Below are positions 9,496-18,003 of a DNA stretch of 21,718 nt, piece after piece; position 1 is the first letter of the stretch; each line of letters opens with the position of its first letter. The notes under the pieces were generated by a model. The model did no database searches, was not told the origin of the DNA, and was given only the letters and a program-made list of their open reading frames with translations. The stretch spans positions 1 to 21,718 of the forward strand of contig JAPJRA010000008.1 of the NCBI GenBank assembly GCA_030824835.1, read 5' to 3'. Source of the DNA: Geminicoccaceae bacterium (GTDB taxonomy: Bacteria > Pseudomonadota > Alphaproteobacteria > Geminicoccales > Geminicoccaceae). A program made the translations under genes and the position numbers.

Positions 9496-10820
9496 ATGTG
9501 GGCGCTACGATCGCTTATCCCTTGCGGAAGCTGCGGACCGGCCCGGTGGTATCGACTGCCGAAGCGGCTGCGGTAAGAATGACGGCAGTTCGTCGTATCG
9601 CTCTCCTGCTTACCGACCTCAACGGCGGTGGCGTTCAGAAAATGACGCTGGCTCTGGCCAGCGGCTTGGCCGAGCGCGGCCATGTTGTCGAGATCGTCCT
9701 CTACGAGCGGTCCGGCGTGCTGGGCGTGCAGGTGCCCGAGAACGTCCAGATGGTCCATCTCGAGGAGGCTTCGTGGCGCTTTGCCGGCCGATTGGCGTCG
9801 ATCCGCGCCGACCCCTGGGCCTTGCCGCGTCTGCTGCTCCCTGTCCTCTTGCCGCGCAAGCCGTTGCGCGGGCTGAAGTACCTCCCGGCCCTGGCGGCCT
9901 ACCTCAAGCGAACCCAGCCCGACGCGCTCATTTCGGCCGCACCCAACTGCAATCTGGCCGCCGTCTGGGCCAAGCGACTTGCCGGCGTGAAGACGCGTGT
10001 CCTGATCAGTGAACGCACCGCACCGTCCGAGATGCTCACCAAGTCTAAGAACTGGCGGGCCCGCTTCCTTCCCGGGCTGATGCAGCGCACCTACCAGCAG
10101 GCTGATGTGATAGTAGCCGTGTCCGGCGCACTCGCCGACAATCTGGCGGCCGTCACGGGGATCCCGCGGCAGCGCATCAAGGCCATCTACAACCCGGTGG
10201 TCGGCCACGAGATCGACATCGCGGCCAAGGAGCCGGTGGCGCATCCGTGGTTCGCCCCTGGTCAGCCGCCTGTGGTGCTGGGAGTTGGCCGCCTGTCGGA
10301 GCAGAAGGACTATCCCACGCTGATCCGAGCATTCGCTGCCGTCCGCGCGCAACGGCCCATCCGACTGGTCATTTTCGGCGCCGCCAGCGATGAATCCAAG
10401 ACCGATCTGCGGCGCGCGGAGATCATGGCCCTGGCGCAGGAGCTCGGTGTCGGCGCGGATGTCGACGCACCCGGCTTCACGCCCAACCCCTACGCCCATA
10501 TGGCACGCGCGGGCGTGCTGGTGCTCTCGTCACGGTACGAGGGCTTACCGGCCGTGCTGATCCAGGCCATGGCGTGCGGCTGTCCCGTCGTCAGCACGGA
10601 CTGCCCCAGCGGCCCGGCCGAGATCCTCGAAGCGGGCCGCTACGGCCCATTGGTGCCGATCGGTGACGTGGACGCCCTAGCGACCGCCCTGGCAAGCGTC
10701 CTGGCCAATCCGCTGGACGCGGCTACCCTACGCCGCCGCGCCGAAGATTTCACGGTGGACCACGCGGTCGACGGTTATCTCGACGCGCTGTTTCCCGAGG
10801 GTGGCCGGTCCCTCAGATAG
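9492..10820 (+). CDS. GT4-family glycosyltransferase
   Basis: GT-B fold glycosyltransferase of family 4, 442 residues from ATG 9492, which overlaps the preceding stop as ATGA. The N-terminal acceptor domain begins with IALLLTDLNGGGVQKM (residues 36-51), the usual glycine-rich loop. The C-terminal donor domain has VLGVGRLSEQKDY, then SRYEGLPAVLIQAMACG and STDCPSGPAEIL. In the EX7E motif the first Glu is Glu350, but the second is Gln358. Related GT4 enzymes also carry Gln here, so activity is still expected. The first 29 residues are not family-like, so ATG 9579 (residue 30) may be the true start. It likely adds a sugar to a cell-surface lipid or polysaccharide. Donor and acceptor are not identifiable, and no other polysaccharide genes are nearby. 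Confidence 0.88.
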   Translation: MNVGATIAYPLRKLRTGPVVSTAEAAAVRMTAVRRIALLLTDLNGGGVQKMTLALASGLAERGHVVEIVLYERSGVLGVQVPENVQMVHLEEASWRFAGRLASIRADPWALPRLLLPVLLPRKPLRGLKYLPALAAYLKRTQPDALISAAPNCNLAAVWAKRLAGVKTRVLISERTAPSEMLTKSKNWRARFLPGLMQRTYQQADVIVAVSGALADNLAAVTGIPRQRIKAIYNPVVGHEIDIAAKEPVAHPWFAPGQPPVVLGVGRLSEQKDYPTLIRAFAAVRAQRPIRLVIFGAASDESKTDLRRAEIMALAQELGVGADVDAPGFTPNPYAHMARAGVLVLSSRYEGLPAVLIQAMACGCPVVSTDCPSGPAEILEAGRYGPLVPIGDVDALATALASVLANPLDAATLRRRAEDFTVDHAVDGYLDALFPEGGRSLR

Positions 10821-11021
10821 TCGGAGCGGGGCGTCAATTCGTTGCTGGCCGCCCTGCAGAGCCAACACACATCGCGGTCGGGCGGAAAGCTATATCTTTG
10901 GAGGCGATCAACGGCGCACGTGCTTGCCAGCACTTGCGAGCCCCGGCATCTTGTGCCTTTTGGTCGGCAAGTCGAACGACGGCATCACCCACAATGATGT
11001 GCCGACGAGGGAGGTAACCCA
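10821..11021. promoter_or_regulatory. Upstream region of the TRAP operon, no gene
   Basis: A 201-base gap that should hold the promoter of the TRAP operon. Visible items are a short inverted repeat, GTGCT-TGCC-AGCAC, at 10920-10933, a TATATC box at 10891-10896 without a convincing -35 partner, and the strong ribosome-binding site GGGAGG at 11009-11014 for the next gene. No terminator-like hairpin for the glycosyltransferase gene is evident. Confidence 0.3.
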
Positions 11022-12011
11022 ATGACGATGAATGTTGCGCGTCGAGCGTTGCTCGTTGCCGCCGGCCTGACACTGGCGGGCGTTTTGCCTAGCCAACCGG
11101 TGCACGCGGAGACCGTGCTCAAATGGGCGCACGTCTATGAGGTGAGCGAGCCCTACCAGACGTGGGCGGTCTGGGCCGGGGACGAGATCGCCAAGCGCAC
11201 CGACGGCCGCTACAAGATCGAGGTGTTCCCGGCCAGTTCGCTGGGCAAGGAATCCGACATCAATGAAGGTCTTGGCCTCGGCACCGTCGACATCATCTAT
11301 ACCGGCCAGCTATTTGCCGGCAGGTTCTATGGGCCGATCGCGATCGGCGGCGCGCCCTACATGTTCCGCGATTACGCCCACTGGGAGAAATTCCGGGACA
11401 GCGACCTCTTTAAGGACCTTGCCGCCGGCTACGATCAAGAGACGGGAAACCACGCCGTAACCCTGACCTATTACGGCGACCGTCAGACGACCTCCAACAA
11501 GGAGATTCTGACGCCTCAGGATATGGTCGGCCTCAAGATCCGTGTGCCGGACGCACCGCTCTACAAGATGTTTCCGGAAGCCGTGGGTGCCAACCCGACG
11601 CCGATCGCCTTTGCGGAGGTCTACTTGGCCCTGCAGACCGGCACGGTCGACGCCCAGGAAAACCCGCTGCCGACGATTCAGGCGAAGAAGTTCTACGAGG
11701 TGCAGAAATATATCGCCCTGACAGGGCACATCACCGATGCGCTCCTCACGATCGTCAGCGGCGCGACCTGGGCCTCGCTGTCCGACGAGGACAAGCAGAT
11801 ATTCACAACGGTGCTGAGCGAGGCTGCGATCAACTGCTCCAAGGACATCATCAAGAAGCAGGACGAACTTGCAGCCTGGTTCGAGCAGCAGGGCGTCAAG
11901 GTGAACAAGGTCGATCGAGCCCCATTCCGCGAGGCCGTGCTGAAGCTCCACAACGGGCCAGCGGCGACGTGGGACAAGGCAACCTATGATCGTCTTCAGG
12001 CCATCCAGTGA
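11022..12011 (+). CDS. TRAP transporter substrate-binding protein (DctP family)
   Basis: Periplasmic receptor of a tripartite ATP-independent transporter, 329 residues, the normal DctP length. It has a Sec signal peptide with ARR, a hydrophobic core at about 9-22 and probable cleavage after HA29. Family landmarks include the ETVLKWAHV start of the mature protein, the GDRQTTSN block with Arg154, and GLKIRVPDAP with Arg174. In DctP/SiaP proteins Arg174's counterpart clamps the ligand carboxylate. IAFAEVYLALQTGTVDAQENP then follows. The ligand should therefore be an organic acid, but which one cannot be told. ATG 11022 has GGGAGG at an ideal distance. The stop overlaps the next gene as GTGA. Confidence 0.93.
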   Translation: MTMNVARRALLVAAGLTLAGVLPSQPVHAETVLKWAHVYEVSEPYQTWAVWAGDEIAKRTDGRYKIEVFPASSLGKESDINEGLGLGTVDIIYTGQLFAGRFYGPIAIGGAPYMFRDYAHWEKFRDSDLFKDLAAGYDQETGNHAVTLTYYGDRQTTSNKEILTPQDMVGLKIRVPDAPLYKMFPEAVGANPTPIAFAEVYLALQTGTVDAQENPLPTIQAKKFYEVQKYIALTGHITDALLTIVSGATWASLSDEDKQIFTTVLSEAAINCSKDIIKKQDELAAWFEQQGVKVNKVDRAPFREAVLKLHNGPAATWDKATYDRLQAIQ

Positions 12012-12583
12012 CACAGCCTAGGCATGGTTCGTCCGAAGGCGGCGTGATCCAGGACGAGATCATGCCGCTACCATCGGATGACGAGCCCGTCGATCTCTCC
12101 GACCTGCGCCCTGAGGACACGATAGTCTTCGTTATCTTCTGGGTGTTGGGCGGCGTGGTCTTCCTGCAATTCTTCAGCCGCTATGTGCTCAACAGCTCCG
12201 TCGGGTGGACAGAGGAGATCGCCAGATACCTGCTGATCGGCGTCACCTTTGTCGGCTCGGCTATGGCGGTTCGCAAGCGAAGCCATATCGCCGTGGAGTT
12301 CATCTTCCGTTTCTTCGGCGAGCGCGGTTTGTGGCGACTACACATCCTCAACGATGCCATCTGTGTGGTCTTCTTCGCGTCCTGCGTTTTGATCTCGGCG
12401 AAACTGTCGATGCGGACGAAGCAGCTTATGGCTTCGGTCGATCTGTCGAAGAACCTGATCTACTGGACGGTGTGTGCCGGATTCGTCGGCATGACTATCT
12501 ACGCCCTGTACAATCTTTGGAAGTCGATACGGCATGAGCAGACCAACGCTGCTGGTGACATACCCGGCCGAATCATCGACTGA
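12008..12583 (+). CDS. TRAP transporter small permease subunit (DctQ family)
   Basis: Four-helix small membrane subunit that partners the large permease; 191 residues from GTG 12008. Hydrophobic helices lie at about 39-58, 71-89, 110-131 and 149-170. QFFSRYVLNSSVGWTEEIAR is the typical DctQ motif between helices 1 and 2, and RKRSHIAVE follows helix 2. GTG 12008 overlaps the dctP stop (GTGA), suggesting coupling. ATG 12062 (residue 19) has AGGA seven bases upstream and is an equally good start, leaving out a polar N-terminal tail. Confidence 0.9.
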   Translation: MTQPRHGSSEGGVIQDEIMPLPSDDEPVDLSDLRPEDTIVFVIFWVLGGVVFLQFFSRYVLNSSVGWTEEIARYLLIGVTFVGSAMAVRKRSHIAVEFIFRFFGERGLWRLHILNDAICVVFFASCVLISAKLSMRTKQLMASVDLSKNLIYWTVCAGFVGMTIYALYNLWKSIRHEQTNAAGDIPGRIID

Positions 12584-12595
12584 ACTGGCTTCATC

Positions 12596-13876
12596 ATGCT
12601 AATCGCGTTGCTGTTTGCCATGGTCCTGGGCCTGATCCTGATCGGCGCGCCCGTGGCCGTGGCCCTTGCCGGCTCGTCATTGATCTTCGTCCTGCTGTCA
12701 GGTCAGGTTCCCGACGTCGTCGTGTTGCACCGTATGGTCAACGGCGTTGACAGCTTTCCGTTGCTGGCGGTGCCGTTCTTCATTCTCGCCGGCAATCTGA
12801 TGAATACCGCGGGCATTACCAACCGAATCTTCGGCTTCGCGTTGGCGGCGATGGGCTGGGCCAGAGGCGGCTTGGGGCACGTCAATGTCGGCGCCAGCGT
12901 GATCTTCGCCGGCATGTCCGGCGCCGCGGTGGCGGACGCTGGCGGGCTCGGCACGATCGAGATCAAGGCGATGAAGGATCACGGCTACGATCTGGATTTC
13001 GCCGTCGGCATCACCGCCGCATCGTCCACCATCGGGCCAATCATTCCGCCCTCGCTGCCGATGGTGATTTACGGTGTCATGGCGGGCGCATCGATTGGGC
13101 AGTTGTTCGCGGCTGGGTTCGTCCCTGGCTTGTTGATGGCCGTAGCCCTGATGCTGATGGTGGCCTACTATGCCCGTGTTCGAAATTATCCGCGTGATGC
13201 GAAGTTCTCGCTGCTGGGCCTGTGGCATGCGTTCACGCACGCCTTTCTCTCGCTGATGACGCCGGTCATCATCATCGGCGGCATGATGGCGGGGCTGTTT
13301 ACCCCGACCGAGGCGGCCATTGCAGCGTGCGCCTACGCGTTAGTGCTCGGTGCTGTCATCTATCGGACGCTCACTTGGCGGCGCTTCCTGCGGGTCAGCT
13401 TCGATACCATCGAAACCACCGCCGTCGTGATGTTCATCGTAGCCGCCGCATCGATCTTCGCTTGGATCCTGACAAGCAGCCGCGTGACCGAGCATTTTGC
13501 CGGTCTCATTCTGCAGGTTAGCGACAATCCCTATATTGTCTTGATCCTGATCAACCTGATCCTGCTCGTGGTCGGCTGCTTCATGGAGACGATAGCTGCC
13601 ATCACCATCCTGGTGCCGGTGTTGCTGCCGATCACCAACCACTTGGGCATCGACCCGGTGCATTTCGGGGTGGTGATGGTGCTCAACCTGATGATCGGCC
13701 TGCTCACGCCGCCGGTCGGCATGGTGCTCTACGTGCTGAGCCGCGTATCGGGCCTGCCGTTCGAGCGCTGCGTGACGGCAACGGCACCGTTTCTCGTGCC
13801 CCTGCTGGTCGTCCTGGCATTGATCACCTTCATCCCAGCGCTGACGCTCTGGCTTCCCACCCTCGCCTACCGCTGA
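12596..13876 (+). CDS. TRAP transporter large permease subunit (DctM family)
   Basis: The ion-gradient-driven transport subunit of the TRAP system, 426 residues, highly hydrophobic throughout with about 11-12 membrane segments. Characteristic blocks are PFFILAGNLM (60-69), GGLGHVNVGASVIFAGMSG (91-109) and the STIGPIIPPSLPMVIYG hairpin (144-160). GLFTPTEAA is in the second half, followed by the terminal GLLTPPVGMVLYV repeat. It begins 12 bases after dctQ and completes a PQM operon, with cargo delivered by the binding protein encoded two genes upstream. Its stop faces the opgH stop across only 12 bases, with no visible bidirectional terminator. Confidence 0.95.
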   Translation: MLIALLFAMVLGLILIGAPVAVALAGSSLIFVLLSGQVPDVVVLHRMVNGVDSFPLLAVPFFILAGNLMNTAGITNRIFGFALAAMGWARGGLGHVNVGASVIFAGMSGAAVADAGGLGTIEIKAMKDHGYDLDFAVGITAASSTIGPIIPPSLPMVIYGVMAGASIGQLFAAGFVPGLLMAVALMLMVAYYARVRNYPRDAKFSLLGLWHAFTHAFLSLMTPVIIIGGMMAGLFTPTEAAIAACAYALVLGAVIYRTLTWRRFLRVSFDTIETTAVVMFIVAAASIFAWILTSSRVTEHFAGLILQVSDNPYIVLILINLILLVVGCFMETIAAITILVPVLLPITNHLGIDPVHFGVVMVLNLMIGLLTPPVGMVLYVLSRVSGLPFERCVTATAPFLVPLLVVLALITFIPALTLWLPTLAYR

Positions 13877-13888
13877 GGCACCGCCCGC

Positions 13889-16420
13889 TCAGGCTGCCGC
13901 GGAGATCGGCTTGGAGCCGCGATCCGCCAGCCGGCGCGGCGCCGGGGGCAGCGGCTCATCGGTTTCCCAAGGTAGTCCGTGATCGCTGCGCCAGTGCAGC
14001 CAAGCCGCCAGATGCAGCCGCGCCATCGTCCCGGCGTGCTCCAGCAACGCCCGGCGCTCCGACTTGCTCAAGGCGCCGGCGCCCAGATAGACCGCCTTGC
14101 GTTCAATCGCCCGTAGGCCCTCTGGTGGCTCGAGCGGCGTGTCGCCCACACCCCGGAGCATGGCAATATGCAGTGCGTTGAACCCGGGGTCCAAGGTCAC
14201 CAGCACGAAGCGGTCGGATATGGCGGGCGCCGGCGCTGCGAGAATGCGATCGAGCCGCCGCATGACTGCAGGCGCGTCACTCTCCTCGACGATACGCAGC
14301 AGGCCCCAGTCCCGCAGCCGGACACCCCAGCGCTCCGAGCTGGTCCACACCGCCAGCGGGATAGCCAGCACCAAGCCCGCGAACACGGGTGTCAGCCAGT
14401 AGAACAGCGGCGGCGTCAGCTCGAAGGTGGCGAAGGCGGCCACCGCCCCAAGAACCGTGACCCAGCCAAAGCGGCGCACACTTTCAGCCAGCGGCCCAGA
14501 CGACATCTGACGCCGCTGCGGCTGCCAGTCGATCGCGGACCCCAGCAGAATGGTCGACACGAAGGTGGTGTGCAGCAGCATCATCACCGGGGCCACCATC
14601 GCGGACAGCACGGTCTCCAGCACGGCGCTCGCCACGAGGCGGAAGCCGCCACCTAGGCTGCGTCGCCGTGGGCCGTCGATCAGCGCCAGCAGCAGGCCGA
14701 ACACCTTGGGCAGGAACAATAGACCCAGCGTAATCCCGAGCAGCAGGGCCGCCTCGGCCGCTACCGAAACCGGCAGCGTCGGGAAGGGCCACCCGGCCGT
14801 GAAATAGACGGGTCGACCATAAGTCAGCTCCCAGGCCTGGGCGGCGGACAGCAGCAGGAACAGCAGCCAGAGAGGCGAGGTCAGGTAGGAGAGAATACCG
14901 ATCGCCAGATGCAGCCGGCTCACCCAGTGCAGATCGCGAACAAACAAGACCTTCAGGTGCTGCATGTTGCCCTGGCACCAACGCCGGTCGCGGGTCGCGA
15001 AATCGGCGATGCTGGGCGGCGGCTCCTCGAACGATTCGCCCAGGTCGTCGGCGATCCAGACCTGCCAGCCGCCCCGCCGCAGCAGAGCCGCCTCGACGAA
15101 GTCGTGGCTCATGATCTCGCCGCCGAGCGGGGCCTTGCCGGACAGCAGCGGCAGGCCGCACAGCTGCGCGAACGGGGCGACGCGGATGATGGCGTTGTGA
15201 CCCCAGTAGTTGCCTTCACCCAGCGCCCAGTAGCTCAGGCCTGCCGCCGAAAGCGGTCCGTAGAGCTCGCCGGCGAACTGCAGCATCCGTGCGAAGACCG
15301 TGCGCCCACGTACCAGTTTCGGCGGCGCCTGGATCAGGCCCACCGCAGGATTGACGTCCATGCGCTCGACCAGCCCCATCATCGCCCGGCCGGACATCAG
15401 GCTGTCCGCGTCGAGGGTGATCATGTAGCCGTAGGCACCGCCCCAGCGGGTGACGAAATCCTCGATATTGCCGGTTTTGCGCTTCAGGTTGCGCAAGCGG
15501 CGCCGATAGTAGATCCGCTCGGCGCCCGGCAAGGAGTGGCGTAGGCTCTGCCATGCATCGAGCTCGGCCAGCCACGTGTCAGGATCGGTGGTGTCGCTCA
15601 GGATGATCAGGTCGACCCTGTCGCTGTGCGGCTGGGCCTGCAGATCTTCCCACATGGCACGGTAGCCCGCGAAGACCCGCTCCGTCTCCTCGTTGTAGAT
15701 CGGTGCCACGATCGCGACCCGCGGCGGTGGCCCGGCCATGGCCGGCGGAGGTGACAGCGGCGGATGTGACCGGAACAGCCGTACGGCGAGCACGGCCGTG
15801 CCGGCGGCCAGCGTCCAAAACGACTGCGACAGCCACAGAACGAGGATCGAGAACAACGCCGTGTGTGTCAGGTCGAGATAGCTCAAGCCGTCCACGGCCA
15901 GGATCTCGACGAAGCTCGCCACGCTCCAGACGGCCGTGGCGATGATCAGGAACGTGAACGCTGCCCGACGCGCCCGCGCCCGCGCCGTCAGGCGCGCATT
16001 GTGGGGGATGAGATTGTCGGGCGACCGGCGGACCCGTTGCGGCGCCCGCGCCGGCAGCAGACGGCGGACGCGGGAGGTCGCCAAGCGCCAGTCGATGAGC
16101 GAACGAAACGCCCGGCGGCGGATGTTCAAAGGGTCGTCACGCGGCGCCAGCGGGCCACCATTGGGCTTATCACCCTCGCGCGGCGGCTTGTCGGTCAACA
16201 GGCGGCGCGCCACTCGCAACGCTGCGAGGATGGCTTCATCCTCCGCGACCACCGACTGGTCCGCGGCACAACCGGCGACGATCTCCTGCGCCAGCTCCAC
16301 CGCCGATTCGGTCTTCAACCCTGCCAGCTCGAGATAGGCCTGCACCCGGGCCCCGGCGGCGATCCACACCGGGTTCTCAGGCTGATCGGGCGTGCCGCTG
16401 GCTGAATGAGCTGCGCACAT
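13889..16420 (-). CDS. opgH: Glucans biosynthesis glucosyltransferase H (OpgH/MdoH)
   Basis: Inner-membrane processive glucosyltransferase (GT2) that builds and exports the backbone of osmoregulated periplasmic glucans from UDP-glucose; 843 residues, almost the E. coli length. A soluble N-terminus (1-150) precedes two helices at about 152-172 and 187-214. The catalytic domain (about 230-500) shows APIYNEE, Asp276 in LSDTTDPD, the DADS motif at 337-340, HDFVEAA around 439-445 and the RRWCQGN acceptor motif at 479-485. A group of transmembrane helices (about 503-690) and a soluble tail follow. ATG 16420 is preceded by GAGGTAGG. It lies 26 bases downstream of opgG on the same strand, the usual opgGH order. 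Confidence 0.95.
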   Translation of the reverse strand: MCAAHSASGTPDQPENPVWIAAGARVQAYLELAGLKTESAVELAQEIVAGCAADQSVVAEDEAILAALRVARRLLTDKPPREGDKPNGGPLAPRDDPLNIRRRAFRSLIDWRLATSRVRRLLPARAPQRVRRSPDNLIPHNARLTARARARRAAFTFLIIATAVWSVASFVEILAVDGLSYLDLTHTALFSILVLWLSQSFWTLAAGTAVLAVRLFRSHPPLSPPPAMAGPPPRVAIVAPIYNEETERVFAGYRAMWEDLQAQPHSDRVDLIILSDTTDPDTWLAELDAWQSLRHSLPGAERIYYRRRLRNLKRKTGNIEDFVTRWGGAYGYMITLDADSLMSGRAMMGLVERMDVNPAVGLIQAPPKLVRGRTVFARMLQFAGELYGPLSAAGLSYWALGEGNYWGHNAIIRVAPFAQLCGLPLLSGKAPLGGEIMSHDFVEAALLRRGGWQVWIADDLGESFEEPPPSIADFATRDRRWCQGNMQHLKVLFVRDLHWVSRLHLAIGILSYLTSPLWLLFLLLSAAQAWELTYGRPVYFTAGWPFPTLPVSVAAEAALLLGITLGLLFLPKVFGLLLALIDGPRRRSLGGGFRLVASAVLETVLSAMVAPVMMLLHTTFVSTILLGSAIDWQPQRRQMSSGPLAESVRRFGWVTVLGAVAAFATFELTPPLFYWLTPVFAGLVLAIPLAVWTSSERWGVRLRDWGLLRIVEESDAPAVMRRLDRILAAPAPAISDRFVLVTLDPGFNALHIAMLRGVGDTPLEPPEGLRAIERKAVYLGAGALSKSERRALLEHAGTMARLHLAAWLHWRSDHGLPWETDEPLPPAPRRLADRGSKPISAAA

Positions 16421-16446
16421 CGTTGCCTACCTCGGCCAAGGGGTCA

Positions 16447-18003
16447 TCAAGTGTTGTCGAGACGGTAAAGCCACGTTTCGGACACGGGCTTCCCGTCATA
16501 GGCCAGAAAGCAGCGCAGCTCGACGGCGTCGCCTGCCAAGCGCGCATCGAACGTGACCTGGAACCCACCGGTCACTTCGTTGGTCCGCAACACCGTCGGC
16601 GTACACTCGCCATTATGGCACTCGACGACCGCCTCGGGCATCATTTCCGGCTGCGTGTTGGGTCCGGGTGGACCGAACTCTATCACCACCCGACGCAACT
16701 CCGCCGGCCGATCGCCGCCGGGCTCGCCACCCAATCCGATCCGCGTCGCCAGCACCGGGATCAGGCCCGTCTCCAGCGGCGGCTGCAGCGACCACAGCAA
16801 GCTGTAGGCGACGCGGAGCTCATGTCCGGCATTGACCGGCTCCTTGGGCGTCCAGAAGGCCACGATATTGTCGTGGGTCTCGTCTTGTATCGGGATCTCG
16901 ATCAGCCGCACCGACCCCTGACCCCACGCGCCCTTCGGCTCGACCCATAGGTTCGGGTGCTTCTCGTAACGCGCCGCGAGATCACCATAGGCTTGATAGT
17001 CGCGCGTCCGTTGCAGCAGCCCGAAGCCGCGCGGATTGTCGTCAGCAAACACACTGACGCGCAGTGTTGCGGGGTTCACCAGCGGTCGCCAAAGGGATTC
17101 CCCGGTGGCGCGCCAGATCGAGAGACCGTCGGAATCGTGGACCTCGCCACGAAAATCATCGACACCTTGTCGGTCGTTGGCACCGAAATAGTACATGCTC
17201 GTTAGCGGCGCGATGCCGACCTGCGACACATTGGCTCGAAAGAACAGGCTGGCATCCACGGCCACCAGCGTGCCATCGCGCGGCGACACGTCGAACCGGT
17301 AGGCACCGGCCACGCTCGGGCTATCCAATAGCGCGCAGATCTGCAGCGGATCGCGCGGATCCTTTGGCTGGAAGATCCAGAAATCGGTGAACACGGGAAA
17401 CTCCTCGGCCTTGCCTAGGCCGGTCTCCAGCGCCAGCCCGCGAGCGGAGATCCCAAATCGGGTGTTGCGTGCGACGGCCCTGAAATAGCTGGCGCCCAGG
17501 AACGTTAGGAGTTCCAGGGGAGTGCCACTGTCTTCAAATGTATAGTGCACCCTAAAACCGGCAAAGCCGGTGTCCGGAGGCAGGTCCTTGGGTACGTCGA
17601 TCGACCCGAAATCGAACAGCGACGCGTTGTAGAGCACCTCCCGCGCGGTACCTTCCTCGACTAGGAACACACGCACCGGATAGCGATGATACGAGCCCAG
17701 ATGGTAGAGCTGCAGCGAAAACGCGCTTCCGCCTAGTGGGATCGCGCGATCCGCCCGATAGCGGACGCCGCGATACTGCTCAACGGACAAGTCCGACAGC
17801 CACTGCGTCGCAGCCGGACGGCGCTGATAGGCATTTTGCGCCAGATCCTTGGCCTGAACGATCAACCGTTCGAACGAGAAGGGCTCTGCCGGACCCAGAT
17901 CGGGTGCCGGCTCCTCCGCGGAGGACTGGGTGGCAAGGAATCCCGTCGCCGGAATGACCAAGCCGGCTTCCAGAGCCCGACGCCGTGACCACTGCGCCCG
18001 CAT
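16447..18003 (-). CDS. opgG: Glucan biosynthesis periplasmic protein OpgG/OpgD (MdoG family)
   Basis: Periplasmic MdoG-family protein that shapes or processes osmoregulated periplasmic glucans exported by OpgH; 518 residues from ATG 18003. The start has AAGG eight bases upstream. TTG 18030 would add nine residues and has a poorly spaced site. The N-terminus SRRRALEAG (6-14) followed by a hydrophobic stretch resembles a Tat signal, which is a feature of OpgD rather than OpgG in E. coli, so the paralogue name is uncertain. Typical family blocks are FSFERLIVQAKDLA, PLTSMYYFGAN, FRGEVHDSDGL, NPRGFGLLQRTRDY and a C-terminal immunoglobulin-like part. Forms an operon with opgH. Confidence 0.92.
   Translation of the reverse strand: MRAQWSRRRALEAGLVIPATGFLATQSSAEEPAPDLGPAEPFSFERLIVQAKDLAQNAYQRRPAATQWLSDLSVEQYRGVRYRADRAIPLGGSAFSLQLYHLGSYHRYPVRVFLVEEGTAREVLYNASLFDFGSIDVPKDLPPDTGFAGFRVHYTFEDSGTPLELLTFLGASYFRAVARNTRFGISARGLALETGLGKAEEFPVFTDFWIFQPKDPRDPLQICALLDSPSVAGAYRFDVSPRDGTLVAVDASLFFRANVSQVGIAPLTSMYYFGANDRQGVDDFRGEVHDSDGLSIWRATGESLWRPLVNPATLRVSVFADDNPRGFGLLQRTRDYQAYGDLAARYEKHPNLWVEPKGAWGQGSVRLIEIPIQDETHDNIVAFWTPKEPVNAGHELRVAYSLLWSLQPPLETGLIPVLATRIGLGGEPGGDRPAELRRVVIEFGPPGPNTQPEMMPEAVVECHNGECTPTVLRTNEVTGGFQVTFDARLAGDAVELRCFLAYDGKPVSETWLYRLDNT

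Noticed and set aside
10801..11025. A 74-codon open frame filling the gap before the TRAP operon
   Set aside because: No family resemblance, no ribosome-binding site, and it runs into the ribosome-binding region of the TRAP binding-protein gene.
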